From Isosphaera sp. (GTDB taxonomy: Bacteria > Planctomycetota > Planctomycetia > Gemmatales > Gemmataceae), in contig PNKH01000010.1 in the NCBI GenBank assembly GCA_013822345.1, positions 1-64,000 of the forward strand: a stretch of 64,000 bases of DNA, given 5' to 3'. The position numbers and the translations under genes were made by a program. Positions within the stretch are counted from its first letter, which is position 1. Each line of letters begins with the position of its first letter. Below are positions 7,298-15,981 of this stretch, one piece after another. The notes beneath the pieces were generated by a model. It was not told the DNA's origin and did not search any database. It saw only the letters and a list, made by a program, of their open reading frames with translations.

Positions 7298-8908
7298 CTA
7301 GAGGCCCATCGCCGCGAGCAGTTCCGGGGTCGGCGGCAGCCCGAGCCGGGCCAGGTCCGCCCGCCCGCGGGGGCGGAGCGCCTGGTGGCCGGGCGGCCGC
7401 CGGACGATGTTCGGGAACCGGCCGGCCGGCGGGAGCGCCCGGAGCGGGGCCAGGAACGGCCCCTCGTGGCGGAACCCGCCGGTGACCGGCGACTGGTAGA
7501 AGGCCGACAACCTGTCGGCCGCCGGGTCGGCCGGCGGGAGCCCCAGAACCTCGGCCGGGAGCACCACCTCGCGGAGGGTGACCCGCGTGCTCTGGGACGC
7601 GGTGGTGCTGGCCGGGACGCCGGCCCCGGCGTTCGTCTGGGCCGAGGTGCCGGGGGACACCTCCTTCACCTCCTGCTTGCCGAAGGCCCCGGCCGCGTAG
7701 GCCGCCGCCTCCGTCGAACCCGCGGTCAGGAAGAGCCGGTTCTGGAGGAGCGACAGGAGCTCCCGCGCGGTCTTCCCGTCGTGGGTGGCGTCGAGGCCGT
7801 TCACATCCTGGAAGGCGACGACGAGGCTCGCCCCGCTCGAGCGGCCCTGGATGGCCACGTCGAGGAGGCCCTCGGACCGGCCGAACTGGCGGAACTCGTC
7901 GAACGCGAAGAGGGTCAGGTCGTCCTGCCCCTGACGGGAGAGGGCGAGCTCGGTCAGCCGCTTCACCACCAGCCGGTTGACGCCCCGGAGGGCCGCCGTC
8001 ACGGTCGGGTCGTGCCCGAGGATGAGCACCCCGGAGCGGCCCATGAACCCGGCGAGGGACACCCCCGTGTCGGCCCGGTCCCAGCAGGCGGCGACCGGCG
8101 AGAACTTACCCAGGCACGAGCCCAGGGTGGCCACCACGTCCTTCGCCGAGCGGGCGTTTAAGAACTGCCCGGCCACGTCCCGGGTCTCGGGCAGGACGCC
8201 GAGGACGGCCCGGAGACGGTCGCGGGTGCGGGCGAAGTACAGGACGTCGCCCAGCCCCCACGCCCCGCGGTGGGCGGAGAGCGCCGTCAGCACGGCGGAG
8301 GTGACCGCCCGGGCGGCGTCCCGGAAGTACGGGTTCGCGTCCTTCTTGTCGTCCGGCACCAGCATCTCGGCGAGCTGGAGGAGCTCCGCCCGGGTGCGGA
8401 AGTCCTCGTGCAGCTCCCACCGGCTCCCCCGCCGGTCGAACGGGTGGAGGAGCACGAGGTCCGCGTGCGGCGGGGCCCAGGCGAACGCCTTCGACGGCCA
8501 CTCCCCCTTCGGGTCGAACACCACCGCCCGGACCCGTCCGGGGCCGGAGGCCATCGGCCCCCGCAGGACCGACGCCAGGATCCGCTCGAGCGTGACCGTC
8601 TTCCCGCTCCCGGTCGTGCCCTGGATGAGGAAGTGGGTGTAAAGGGCCGAGAGCGGCAGGTGGGCCGACCCGAACGGGATGCCCGGGAAGTCCGCCGGGT
8701 GGCGGGGGTCCTTCGCCCGGGCCGCGTCCGCCCGGGCCGACGCATCGGCCGGCGTGACGAGCCCCTCCCCGCGGAGCGGCGTGACCGACACCTCGGTCGG
8801 GGGCTTCTTCCCGAACAGCCGCTCGAGCCGGTCGAACCCGGCCCGGAGCAGCAGGAACGCCATGAAGAAGAGCATCAAGCCCGCGTAGGCCGGGATCACG
8901 TTGTCCAC
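7298..8908 (-). CDS. type IV coupling ATPase (VirD4/TrwB/TraD-like)
   Basis: 536 residues. Coupling proteins dock the relaxase-DNA complex to a transfer channel and pump DNA. One N-terminal membrane helix (about 6-24) is visible. The Walker A GTTGSGKT is at 97-104, FDPKGEW follows near 131, and a Walker B LTLFAFDEF is at about 331-339. DPKGEW and FDEF are typical of the TrwB/VirD4 family. Only one membrane helix is seen where VirD4 proteins often have two. The start is a GTG with GAGGTGACTC upstream, three bases after the previous gene. It is encoded with a MobF relaxase. A second, different coupling ATPase lies at 20.2-22.2 kb. Confidence 0.85.
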   Translation of the reverse strand: MDNVIPAYAGLMLFFMAFLLLRAGFDRLERLFGKKPPTEVSVTPLRGEGLVTPADASARADAARAKDPRHPADFPGIPFGSAHLPLSALYTHFLIQGTTGSGKTVTLERILASVLRGPMASGPGRVRAVVFDPKGEWPSKAFAWAPPHADLVLLHPFDRRGSRWELHEDFRTRAELLQLAEMLVPDDKKDANPYFRDAARAVTSAVLTALSAHRGAWGLGDVLYFARTRDRLRAVLGVLPETRDVAGQFLNARSAKDVVATLGSCLGKFSPVAACWDRADTGVSLAGFMGRSGVLILGHDPTVTAALRGVNRLVVKRLTELALSRQGQDDLTLFAFDEFRQFGRSEGLLDVAIQGRSSGASLVVAFQDVNGLDATHDGKTARELLSLLQNRLFLTAGSTEAAAYAAGAFGKQEVKEVSPGTSAQTNAGAGVPASTTASQSTRVTLREVVLPAEVLGLPPADPAADRLSAFYQSPVTGGFRHEGPFLAPLRALPPAGRFPNIVRRPPGHQALRPRGRADLARLGLPPTPELLAAMGL

Positions 8909-8911
8909 GAG

Positions 8912-9454
8912 TCACCTCACTTTCTTCGCTGGAGTAAGGCTCCACGCGACCGCGGCCGCGAGGAGGAAGAGCCACACCGGCGTCCCGAGCCAGAGCCGGT
9001 ACAGGAACACGAACGCCGCCCGCGCCGCCCGGCCGACGAGGTCGAGCCCCGCCCCGAGGAACGGGCCGATGGACCGGGGCGGGCCGCCCGGGGGCGGTGG
9101 GACCTCGCCCGGCCGCACCTCGGCCGGGGCCGCGGGCGGGGCGGCCGCCCGGGCGAGCGACTCCCACTCCGGGCCGCACGCGGTCACGAGCACCGCCGCG
9201 GCGTGGAGCAGGGCGAACCCCGCGACGGGGAGCAGGTACCAGCGGAGGACGAGCGCCCGCCGCCGGGCCGCCGGGTCGCCGGCCGGGGCGGCGAGGCAGT
9301 CGAGGACCAAGAGCCAGAGGTAGACCCCGGCCGCGAGGTGGAACACCCACCAGAAGCCGCCCGCTTCCACCGCCGGGACGGCCATGACGGCCGCGTACCC
9401 GACGTGGACCGGGGCGACGCCGAACACGAGGCCGTAGGCCAGTGCGTTTCGCAC
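8912..9454 (-). CDS. polytopic membrane protein of the mobilisation operon
   Basis: 180 residues with about four or five hydrophobic segments (ALAYGLVFGVAPVHVGYAAV, FHLAAGVYLWLLVLDCLAA, WYLLPVAGFALLHAAAVLV, and near the C terminus VWLFLLAAAVAWSL). A proline-rich loop lies around residue 115-130. The GTG at 9454 has the near-ideal SD AAAGGAGGTG. It lies between the relaxase and the coupling ATPase genes with gaps of 13 and 3 nt. It may supply the membrane anchor that the one-helix coupling ATPase lacks. No sequence family is recognised. Confidence 0.7.
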   Translation of the reverse strand: MRNALAYGLVFGVAPVHVGYAAVMAVPAVEAGGFWWVFHLAAGVYLWLLVLDCLAAPAGDPAARRRALVLRWYLLPVAGFALLHAAAVLVTACGPEWESLARAAAPPAAPAEVRPGEVPPPPGGPPRSIGPFLGAGLDLVGRAARAAFVFLYRLWLGTPVWLFLLAAAVAWSLTPAKKVR

Positions 9455-9467
9455 GAGACACCTCCTT

Positions 9468-12440
9468 TCAGTAACCGGGCTGTTGGGTCTGTCCCGGCCG
9501 CGGGACGGGCGACCGGACCAGGTGCCGGGACACCTCCGCCGCGTCGATCGCCATCGCCGGCGGCGGCCGGCGGCCGAGCGCCTTGGCGAGGGAGCCGTCG
9601 GCCACGTCCCGGGCCCGGGCGAACACGGCTGCCCGCCCTGCCACCCGGGCGAGCACGGCGAGCGCCTGGTCCCGGTTCGGCAGCCGGGCCGGTCGCCCCG
9701 CCCCCGGCCGGTGCGGGGCGAGGAGCACGAACGCCCGCTCGAAGGCGTGGCCGGCGGCGGCCGTGGGGCCGAGGGCGTAGGCCGGCCGGAGCGGGGCGTC
9801 CTTCGCCGGCACGGTGACCGTCCGCCCGCCGTCGAGCCGCACCCGGTGGCGGTTCGGCCCGACCGCGACGAGTGTGCCGAGCGCGTGGGCCGCAACCCCG
9901 GCCTTGCGGTAAGACCGGGTGACCTCCACCCGGTCGCCGACGTACACCCGGCACCGGTCGCCGGCCGCCGGGCGGCCGAGGTGCCCGGCCGCCCGGCGGA
10001 GCCGCTGCACGGCCCGGTTCACCGACCGGGCCGCGGCCTCGGTGGCGGCGAGGACCGCTGCCCCGTCCGGCCTCGCCAGGTGCCCGCCCCGGCGGTACTC
10101 GGCGAGGAGGCGCGTCCGGGGCCGGTCGGCCGTAGTCAGGGTCCGCCCGTCCGCGAGCGCCCGCGCCGCCTCGCCCCCGCGGCCGCCCGCGAGGTGCCGG
10201 ACCGCCTCCCGGACGGCCGGGTCGGCGGCCGGCAGCGGCGGGGTGAGGGCCGCCGCCGGCCGGGCCCGGACGGCGTGGGCGAAGGCCCCGGCCGGGCGGG
10301 CCGGGAGGAGGCCTTTCGAGTCCCCGACCAGGACCACCTTGGCCCCGGCCTTCCGGGCCCGGCGGAGGAGCGGGGCGAGGTCGGCGGTCGCCACCCGGTG
10401 GGCGTCGTCCACCACCACCACCGCGTTCCGGCCGAGCGTGACGGGCGGGGCCTTGAGCCGCCGGTGGACGGCTTCCGCGTACCGCGCGAGGTGGGCGGGG
10501 CTTCGGAACTGCTTCCCCCGGACCGCCCGAAAGACGTGGTTCCAGGTCTCGACCACTCCCGGCCGGCGGGTGAGGAGGTTGAAGTGGGTGACGGACAGCG
10601 GGCGGGTGGCGGTGCCCGCGACCAGGGCGTCCGCCCCGAGGGCGGTGCCGGCCACGGCGTACACCGCCCGGCCGGCCCGGGCGTACGCCCCGCACACCTC
10701 CCGGGCGACGGCCGTCTTCCCGGCCCGGCCGACCCCGTCCACGAGCGCGAGGCGGGACGGAGCGCAGACGGCCCCGGTCACCGCCCCCTTCTGTTCGGGC
10801 GTGAGGTCGGCCCGGGCGAGCCCCCGGAGGACGGCCGACGGCGGGGGGGCCTTCCGGACCCTCCCGTGGGCGAGCCGCGTGAGGTCGCGGGCCGCCGCCT
10901 GCTCGAGCTTCCACTGGCGGGCGGTGGCGTACCCGGCGGCGTCCGGCAGCCGGAGGAGGCCGTACCCCTGCGGGCGTTCGCGGAGGTCCTGGATGGCGGC
11001 GGCCAGGGCCGGGGCGGTCTCGCGCTCTGCCCCCACCCCGAGCCGCTCCCAGGCCTTGAGTACGACCATCGCTCCCGCCTCGATCTGGTCCGGGCCGAAG
11101 TGGGCAAATCGATCCGCCAGGCCGGCCACGGCCCGCTTCACCGCCCGCCGGGCCAGCCGCTCGGGCGAGCGGCGGAGGGGGAGGTCGCCCCGGTCGGCGG
11201 CCTGGGCCGCCCGGGCGAGGGCGGTCGGCCCCACGTCCCGGTCGCCGCGGGATCCCTTGGCGGCGGTGGGAGCCGGCGGCCTCGCCAGGGTAGGCGGCGC
11301 CAGGGACGACGGTGCGGGGGCGGCCGCGACCGACTGCCTCTCCTCCTTCGGGGTGCGGGTCTGCGGGGCGGGCTGGGGGTGTCGTGTGATACCGACTGCC
11401 GGTAGCGACTCGGCTGCGGTTCGGATCCGTGCCGCCTCAGGGCTCGCCGGACGGGCGGCCGCGGCCGGCACCTTCACGGCCGGCACCGGTGCCGTCCCCG
11501 GCGACCCCTGGCCGGGCCCGGGGTACGCGGCCTCGGCCGCCCGGCGGACGGCCTCGACTTGGTCCGCGGCCGGCACTCGGACGACCGACGCGGCCGGGTC
11601 GTATCCGTGGGCCTCGGCCACTGCCCGCCACTGCTCCCGGAGCTCGGTCTCGGGCGTGCGGGCCTTCCGCCCGCGGGTGGCCCAGGCCGCCTTCTGGGCA
11701 GCCTCCGGGTCCTTCGCGTGGTAGCCGCCCTTGGCGGCCACCACCTCCTTGCGGCGGGTGGAGAACGCCTCGCACAGGGCCCGCGGCACCCCGCCCACCA
11801 CGCACCGCCCGTTCTCGAGCCGGGCGTCGATGCCGAGGGCCACGAGGTTGTCCCGGAGAGCCCGGTTGTAGGTGGCGGTCAGCCGGGCTTGGGCCTTGTA
11901 AAGAAGCCGGTTGTGGTGCGCCCCCCAGGTGCCGTCCGGCCGGAGAACCAGGTTCGGGACCACAACGTGGTGGTGGAGGTGCGGGTCGCCGGCCCGCGAG
12001 GTGGTGTGGGTGTAGGTGACGAAGACGAGCTTCCCCCGCTCGTGGGTCCGCCCGGCCTTCCCGCGGCGGGTCACCCCGCCCACGGCCTCGGCCTCGGCGA
12101 GCATCACCCGGAGCGCCGCCTCCGACGCGACGGCAAGGGCCCGGGCGACCCCCGGCGGTGAGGTGGCGAAGAGCGCCGACACCGACTTGTCCGGGGCGGC
12201 GTGGAGCTCGCACCCCGGCTTCCGCTCCGGGTGCGGGCGGAGGAGTTCCCGGGTGCCGTCCGCCGAGCGGCCGGCGAGGACGTTGTCGAGCTCGGCCGCG
12301 GTCGCGACGGCCGACAGCCCGGCCGCCGCGGCGGCCCCGCCCGCCACGACCCCGACGGCCGCCGCGCCGTAGTACGCGCCGGGGCTCGTGTCCCGCTCGT
12401 AGTAGCGGCCGGACCCGGCCAAGACCCCCACCTTGATCAC
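9468..12440 (-). CDS. MobF-family relaxase (TrwC/TraI-like) with C-terminal helicase-like domain
   Basis: 990 residues. MobF relaxases nick the transfer origin, stay linked to the 5' end through a tyrosine and unwind the strand. Four tyrosines stand in two pairs near the N terminus (Y13, Y14 and Y23, Y24), as in F TraI. The metal site is H145 with H156 and H158 in DPHLHHH, with the same spacing as TrwC. The second half has a Q-motif-like LTPEQ, a Walker A GVGRAGKT and a motif II VVVVDDAH, as in RecD-like helicases. The start is the GTG at 12440, which overlaps the upstream stop (GTGA). Closest functional partners are the adjacent small protein and the coupling ATPase. Confidence 0.88.
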   Translation of the reverse strand: MIKVGVLAGSGRYYERDTSPGAYYGAAAVGVVAGGAAAAAGLSAVATAAELDNVLAGRSADGTRELLRPHPERKPGCELHAAPDKSVSALFATSPPGVARALAVASEAALRVMLAEAEAVGGVTRRGKAGRTHERGKLVFVTYTHTTSRAGDPHLHHHVVVPNLVLRPDGTWGAHHNRLLYKAQARLTATYNRALRDNLVALGIDARLENGRCVVGGVPRALCEAFSTRRKEVVAAKGGYHAKDPEAAQKAAWATRGRKARTPETELREQWRAVAEAHGYDPAASVVRVPAADQVEAVRRAAEAAYPGPGQGSPGTAPVPAVKVPAAAARPASPEAARIRTAAESLPAVGITRHPQPAPQTRTPKEERQSVAAAPAPSSLAPPTLARPPAPTAAKGSRGDRDVGPTALARAAQAADRGDLPLRRSPERLARRAVKRAVAGLADRFAHFGPDQIEAGAMVVLKAWERLGVGAERETAPALAAAIQDLRERPQGYGLLRLPDAAGYATARQWKLEQAAARDLTRLAHGRVRKAPPPSAVLRGLARADLTPEQKGAVTGAVCAPSRLALVDGVGRAGKTAVAREVCGAYARAGRAVYAVAGTALGADALVAGTATRPLSVTHFNLLTRRPGVVETWNHVFRAVRGKQFRSPAHLARYAEAVHRRLKAPPVTLGRNAVVVVDDAHRVATADLAPLLRRARKAGAKVVLVGDSKGLLPARPAGAFAHAVRARPAAALTPPLPAADPAVREAVRHLAGGRGGEAARALADGRTLTTADRPRTRLLAEYRRGGHLARPDGAAVLAATEAAARSVNRAVQRLRRAAGHLGRPAAGDRCRVYVGDRVEVTRSYRKAGVAAHALGTLVAVGPNRHRVRLDGGRTVTVPAKDAPLRPAYALGPTAAAGHAFERAFVLLAPHRPGAGRPARLPNRDQALAVLARVAGRAAVFARARDVADGSLAKALGRRPPPAMAIDAAEVSRHLVRSPVPRPGQTQQPGY

Positions 12441-12763
12441 GGCTTGACCCCCCTGCGCGGCGCGTAGCCAGGCGCGGCCGGGGCGTCGAAGTACGCCTCG
12501 ACGAACGCCCGGGCCCGGTCCTCGTCCAGGTCGGGGCTCAACGCCACGAGCAGGCACCAGACGGCCCGCCGGAGCCCGTCCGCCGGTGCGGGCGCGGCCG
12601 GCCCGCCCGCCGGTGGTGTCGGGGCCGCGGGCGACGCCCCGGACTTGAGCGCGGCGAGCAGCAGCCGCCGGGCGTGGGTCGCGGGCTTCTCCCCCGCGGC
12701 CGCGGCCCGGGCGGCGAGAAGCGCCAGGTCTCCGTCGTCGAGTTTCAGCGAGAACGCCTTCAC
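12437..12763 (-). CDS. small relaxosome accessory candidate (ribbon-helix-helix-like N terminus)
   Basis: 108 residues. The start KAFSLKLDDGDLALLAARAA followed by THARRLLLAAL resembles a ribbon-helix-helix DNA-binding module: a short strand, then two helices. The rest is a proline/alanine linker and a helical C terminus (LSPDLDEDRARAFVEAYFDA). It overlaps both neighbours by four bases: its ATG overlaps the kinase stop and its stop overlaps the relaxase GTG. This translational coupling to the relaxase suggests a MobC/TraY-type accessory that binds the origin of transfer. The fold is inferred from pattern only. Confidence 0.6.
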   Translation of the reverse strand: MKAFSLKLDDGDLALLAARAAAAGEKPATHARRLLLAALKSGASPAAPTPPAGGPAAPAPADGLRRAVWCLLVALSPDLDEDRARAFVEAYFDAPAAPGYAPRRGVKP

Positions 12764-14106
12764 GGCTGTCCCTCCAATCGCTCCCGGAGTGCCTCACGGA
12801 ACACCGGCGGGGCCCCCTCCCAGCGGGCCTCCGCCGCCCGCCGCTCGGCCTCACTCCGGGGCGGCCCGGCCGGGCGGACAGGGTCACCGACCGTTGACGC
12901 CTCGGCCCGGCCCCGAGCCGGGTCGTCGGCCACCGGGCCGGTCGGCGCGGGGCCGCGGAGTAGCGACGCCCCGACGAGCACCGCCGCGGCGACACCCGCC
13001 GCCCCCCACCGGAGGCGGTTCCCGGCCTTGAGCCACGCCCAGGCCGGGGCGAGGTCGAGCCGGGCGGCGGCGAGGTCCAGGGCCTGGACGAGCCGTTGCC
13101 GGGTGAGCCGGCCGCGGAGGAACCCGACCAGGGCCGGCCCGAGGGCCGGTCCGACCGCCGGCACCCGCGCCACCTTGGCCGCGAGCCACCGGCGGAGCGC
13201 CGCCCGCCACTCGGCCGCGGTCGGCCGAAGGGCGGGGTCCCGATGGCCGTCCCTAAACGCCCGGACGAAGAGCTGCCGCACCTCGCCTGGGAAGTACTTC
13301 CACCGGCCGGTCTGGTCCTTCGGCTCGAGCCCCGGCGGGAGCGGGGTCACCGGGGCGTGCGGGAACTGCCCGGCCCGGACGAGGGCGACGAGGTCCGGCA
13401 GCGTCCGCCCGTTCGTGTCCACCACCTCGTGCGCGTAGGTTCCGACCAGCACCGGGAAGAGGAGCGAGGCCAGCCCGTAGCGGTCGTGGGCCCGGGTGCG
13501 GGGAACGCCCCGCAGGGTCGGTAGCGCCAGGAGCTCGGGCGGGACGTGCGGTGGGGTGCCGAGCGGCTCGCCGTAACGGCGGGGCCGCCCGGTCGTCGGG
13601 TCGCGGCCCGGCACGTCGTACCCGTCGCAGTCGATGCCGACCACCCGGGCGGGCCGCTCGACCGCCCCGGACACATCGACGGGAACGACGAAGTTCCGGT
13701 CGCTCACGTCCCCGATGACGACGCCCCGGGCGTGGGCGACGTCGAAGAGGTCCGCGAGGTCGGCCGCCGCCTCGATCCGGGCGAGGCCGCAAATCCCCGG
13801 GACCGTGTTGCCGAAGACGGCCTCGTAGACGGACGCCCCGCGGACGAACGGCATGGCGAACCCGACCGGCGGCCCGCCCGCGGCGGCCCGGGCGAGGCCG
13901 AGCGGCCAGGCGAAACGGCCGGGCGGCATCGGGGCGGCAACCATCTGCTCGAGCTGGTCCCACTTCTCGGCCACGACGCTGCCCGGCGCGAGCACCTTCA
14001 CGGCCACCCCCGGGGCGGCGCAGAGGGAGACCTTCCCCTCCTTCCCCTCGCCCAGGAGGGTCGTGAGGTCGGCCGTCCGCCCCAGGTGGTCGAGGTACAC
14101 CGTCAT
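12760..14106 (-). CDS. protein kinase-like protein of the TerY-associated type, with C-terminal membrane helix
   Basis: 448 residues. A glycine-rich loop GEGKEGKV (19-26) and AVKV with the likely ATP-binding lysine at 37 begin the kinase domain. The catalytic loop reads GVVIGDVSDRNFVV and the metal-binding site DCDGYDV, in place of HRD and DFG. These variants, with GTPPHVPPE, match the atypical kinases encoded beside TerY-like vWA proteins in Ter stress modules. A hydrophobic segment near residue 375-395 (WGAAGVAAAVLVGASLL) may anchor it in the membrane. It lies directly downstream of a vWA gene and overlaps the relaxase accessory gene by four bases. The partner PP2C phosphatase of the usual triad is not seen nearby. 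Confidence 0.8.
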   Translation of the reverse strand: MTVYLDHLGRTADLTTLLGEGKEGKVSLCAAPGVAVKVLAPGSVVAEKWDQLEQMVAAPMPPGRFAWPLGLARAAAGGPPVGFAMPFVRGASVYEAVFGNTVPGICGLARIEAAADLADLFDVAHARGVVIGDVSDRNFVVPVDVSGAVERPARVVGIDCDGYDVPGRDPTTGRPRRYGEPLGTPPHVPPELLALPTLRGVPRTRAHDRYGLASLLFPVLVGTYAHEVVDTNGRTLPDLVALVRAGQFPHAPVTPLPPGLEPKDQTGRWKYFPGEVRQLFVRAFRDGHRDPALRPTAAEWRAALRRWLAAKVARVPAVGPALGPALVGFLRGRLTRQRLVQALDLAAARLDLAPAWAWLKAGNRLRWGAAGVAAAVLVGASLLRGPAPTGPVADDPARGRAEASTVGDPVRPAGPPRSEAERRAAEARWEGAPPVFREALRERLEGQP

Positions 14107-14127
14107 GGCACGGGATCCGGGGTAAGG

Positions 14128-14155
14128 GCCGCAGCCCCCACACAGGGCTGCGGCC
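14128..14155 (-). terminator. hairpin between the vWA and kinase genes
   Basis: GGCCGCAGCCC (14128-14138) pairs perfectly with GGGCTGCGGCC (14145-14155) around a 6-nt loop. It lies between the vWA stop and the kinase start. There is no T-run after it on the minus strand, so it is more likely an mRNA stability or attenuation element than a full terminator. Confidence 0.4.
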
Positions 14156-14165
14156 GGTAACGTGG

Positions 14166-14969
14166 TCAGACGCTCCGGGTCTTGGCCCAGCCGCGCGTGT
14201 CCGGGAGGTCCACGCGGCCGCCGGGGATCGAGCCGGACACGACGAGCGTGCTCTGGTAAATCCAGGCGAAGAGCTCGTCCCAGTGGGCCTGGTCCAGGAG
14301 GAGCGGCTCCCGGCCCCCCGAGAGCTCGGCCAGCGCCGGCATGGCGGGGGACCCGGCCGCGATGGGGAACACCTCGACCCGGCGGTTCTTGGCCTCGAAC
14401 GCCCGGAGCCGGGCGACCGCCTGCCGGTACGCCTCCGGGGGGGAGGTCGGCTGCCCGTCGGTGACGACGAACACGAGCGTCTTGTTGAGCGACACCCCGC
14501 GCGTGGCGTACTCCCGCCACCGGGCCTCGATCTTCTCCCGGGCCGCGTCGAGGGCCTCGGCCGTGTTGGTCATCCCGCCGAACACGAGGTCGGGGGCGGC
14601 GAACTTCGCGGCCGGGGCGAACCCGAAGGTCTTGACCCGGTCGGCGAAGGTCACGACCAGCACGTCCACGCACACCCGGGTGGTGCCGTTCTTCCGCAGG
14701 CTCGCGAAGAGGGCGGCGAACGCCTCTTGGATCTTGGCCGCGTACGCGCCGAGCGAGCTCGACACGTCGACCAGCAGGACGACCATGACGACCATGCCGG
14801 CCGGCAGGGTCGGGTCGGGTGCCGCCACCTCGTCCCCGTCGAACGGGTCGTCGGTGTCGCCGCCCGGTAGTTCGGGGGGGAGGGGGTCGGGGGCGAGTCC
14901 GGTGTCGGGCGGCCCCGGGTCGGTGTCGGCCGGCCGGGCCGGGATCAGCTTCGTGTACCTGGTCGCCAT
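14166..14969 (-). CDS. TerY-like von Willebrand factor A domain protein
   Basis: 267 residues. A proline/acid-rich N terminus of about 55 residues precedes a vWA domain. The metal-ion-dependent adhesion site is complete: DVSSS at 68-72, the threonine in GGMTNT, and the aspartate in VVTDGQPT. In Ter-type modules vWA proteins work with an atypical kinase, often as substrate or scaffold. The kinase gene follows 59 nt downstream. The ATG has CAGGAGA upstream. The pair sits inside the mobilisation operon rather than with terD-type genes. Its function here, perhaps gating transfer in response to a signal, is inference. Confidence 0.82.
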   Translation of the reverse strand: MATRYTKLIPARPADTDPGPPDTGLAPDPLPPELPGGDTDDPFDGDEVAAPDPTLPAGMVVMVVLLVDVSSSLGAYAAKIQEAFAALFASLRKNGTTRVCVDVLVVTFADRVKTFGFAPAAKFAAPDLVFGGMTNTAEALDAAREKIEARWREYATRGVSLNKTLVFVVTDGQPTSPPEAYRQAVARLRAFEAKNRRVEVFPIAAGSPAMPALAELSGGREPLLLDQAHWDELFAWIYQSTLVVSGSIPGGRVDLPDTRGWAKTRSV

Positions 14970-15000
14970 TGCAGGGTCTCCTGTGACGGTGTGGAGGAGG

Positions 15001-15390
15001 TCAGTGAGGGTCGGCGGGAAACGACTCGGCCGGCGCGGGAGGCAGGGCCTTCCGCGGGCGGCCGGGCTTTCGCTTCTCGGGGGCCTGGGGGGCGGCCGGC
15101 GGGAGGGCGAGCGGCGGCGCGGCCGGGAGGGCCGCGGGTGGCTCTCCGGCGGGGGCCGCGGGCGGGCCGAGGAGCACCCCGCTCGCGGCGAGCTCGGCCC
15201 GGACGGCGGCGGCGAGCGCCCCCTGCCCGGTGGCGTCGAGCTCGCCAAGGTAGGTGTCGAGCTGGTGCCGGGTGTGGCCGCGGGCGACGGCGCTTAGGAT
15301 CTGCACCTTCGCCACGGCCGAGGCCAGGAGGACGTCCTCGGCGGACTGGATCAGGCCGAGCCGTTCGCCCAGCCATCGGAACGGGTTCAC
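15001..15390 (-). CDS. hypothetical protein with AT-hook-like motif
   Basis: 129 residues from a GTG with GCGAGGTGACCC upstream. The N-terminal ~70 residues are helical (SAEDVLLASAVAKVQILSAV, then DTYLGELDATGQGALAAAVR). A long proline/alanine linker follows, then KRKPGRPRK near 107-115, which resembles an AT-hook minor-groove binding motif. It is the second gene of the mobilisation operon, just upstream of the vWA gene. A DNA-binding or nucleoprotein role is possible. No family is recognised. Confidence 0.55.
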   Translation of the reverse strand: MNPFRWLGERLGLIQSAEDVLLASAVAKVQILSAVARGHTRHQLDTYLGELDATGQGALAAAVRAELAASGVLLGPPAAPAGEPPAALPAAPPLALPPAAPQAPEKRKPGRPRKALPPAPAESFPADPH

Positions 15391-15520
15391 GGGTCACCTC
15401 GCTTTCACGGGGCAAGAGGGGGACGGGCGCCCGGACCGGGGGTCCGGGGCGCGTCGGGATTGGGGTCGTTGGTGCGGTCGGCGTCTGCGTTACGGGAGGG
15501 GCGTTTCGGCCGGTGAGCCG

Positions 15521-15853
15521 TCAGCGGACGGCGTCGGTCGGAACCCCCATCCCCGCCAGAAGCCCCTCGACCCGCGCCTGGAATGCCGGGTCGTGCGGGA
15601 GTGGGTTCTCGTCGATGGTCTGGAAGTGGATCAACTCCTCGAAGAAGTTGTCGAGGCACGGCCCGGCACCCGGGAGGGCGGCGAGCAGTACCTCGCGGGC
15701 GGCACGGTGGTCGCCGGCCGCCATCGCCTTGGCGACCCTGGTGTACGTGGCGGCGGACAGGTCGAATTCGACCGTCAGCCGCAGGCCGTGGCCGCTGAGG
15801 TGCGGCAGACGCACGAGCTCGATCCTCCGCGAGCCGGGCATCGGTCCTTTCAT
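15521..15853 (-). CDS. hypothetical protein, first gene of the mobilisation operon
   Basis: 110 residues, acidic C-terminal half (DNFFEELIHFQTIDENPLPH) and an amphipathic helical middle (YTRVAKAMAAGDHRAAREVL). The ATG at 15853 has GAGGGGGAAT upstream. It is the first gene after the promoter at about 15,985-16,013. No family is recognised. Confidence 0.55.
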   Translation of the reverse strand: MKGPMPGSRRIELVRLPHLSGHGLRLTVEFDLSAATYTRVAKAMAAGDHRAAREVLLAALPGAGPCLDNFFEELIHFQTIDENPLPHDPAFQARVEGLLAGMGVPTDAVR

Positions 15854-15911
15854 GGCATTCCCCCTCGGTTAGGTCGGGCCGGCTTCGGGCCGGGCCCGGA
15901 CGTGAAAATGG

Positions 15912-15956
15912 CCCGGCCCCGGGTCGGCAGTCGGTACTGCCGAATCCGGGGCCGGG
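15912..15956 (-). promoter_or_regulatory. strong leader hairpin of the mobilisation operon
   Basis: Arms at 15912-15931 and 15936-15956 pair over about 20 bp with one small bulge and a CGGT loop. On the minus strand CATTTTC follows. It lies between the promoter (15985-16013) and the first start codon (15853). It can be an attenuator of the mobilisation operon. It could also end transcription of the gene that stops at 16052, or be part of the origin of transfer. Confidence 0.5.
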
Positions 15957-15981
15957 TTGTCAGAGAGCTATACCGTCTGTG

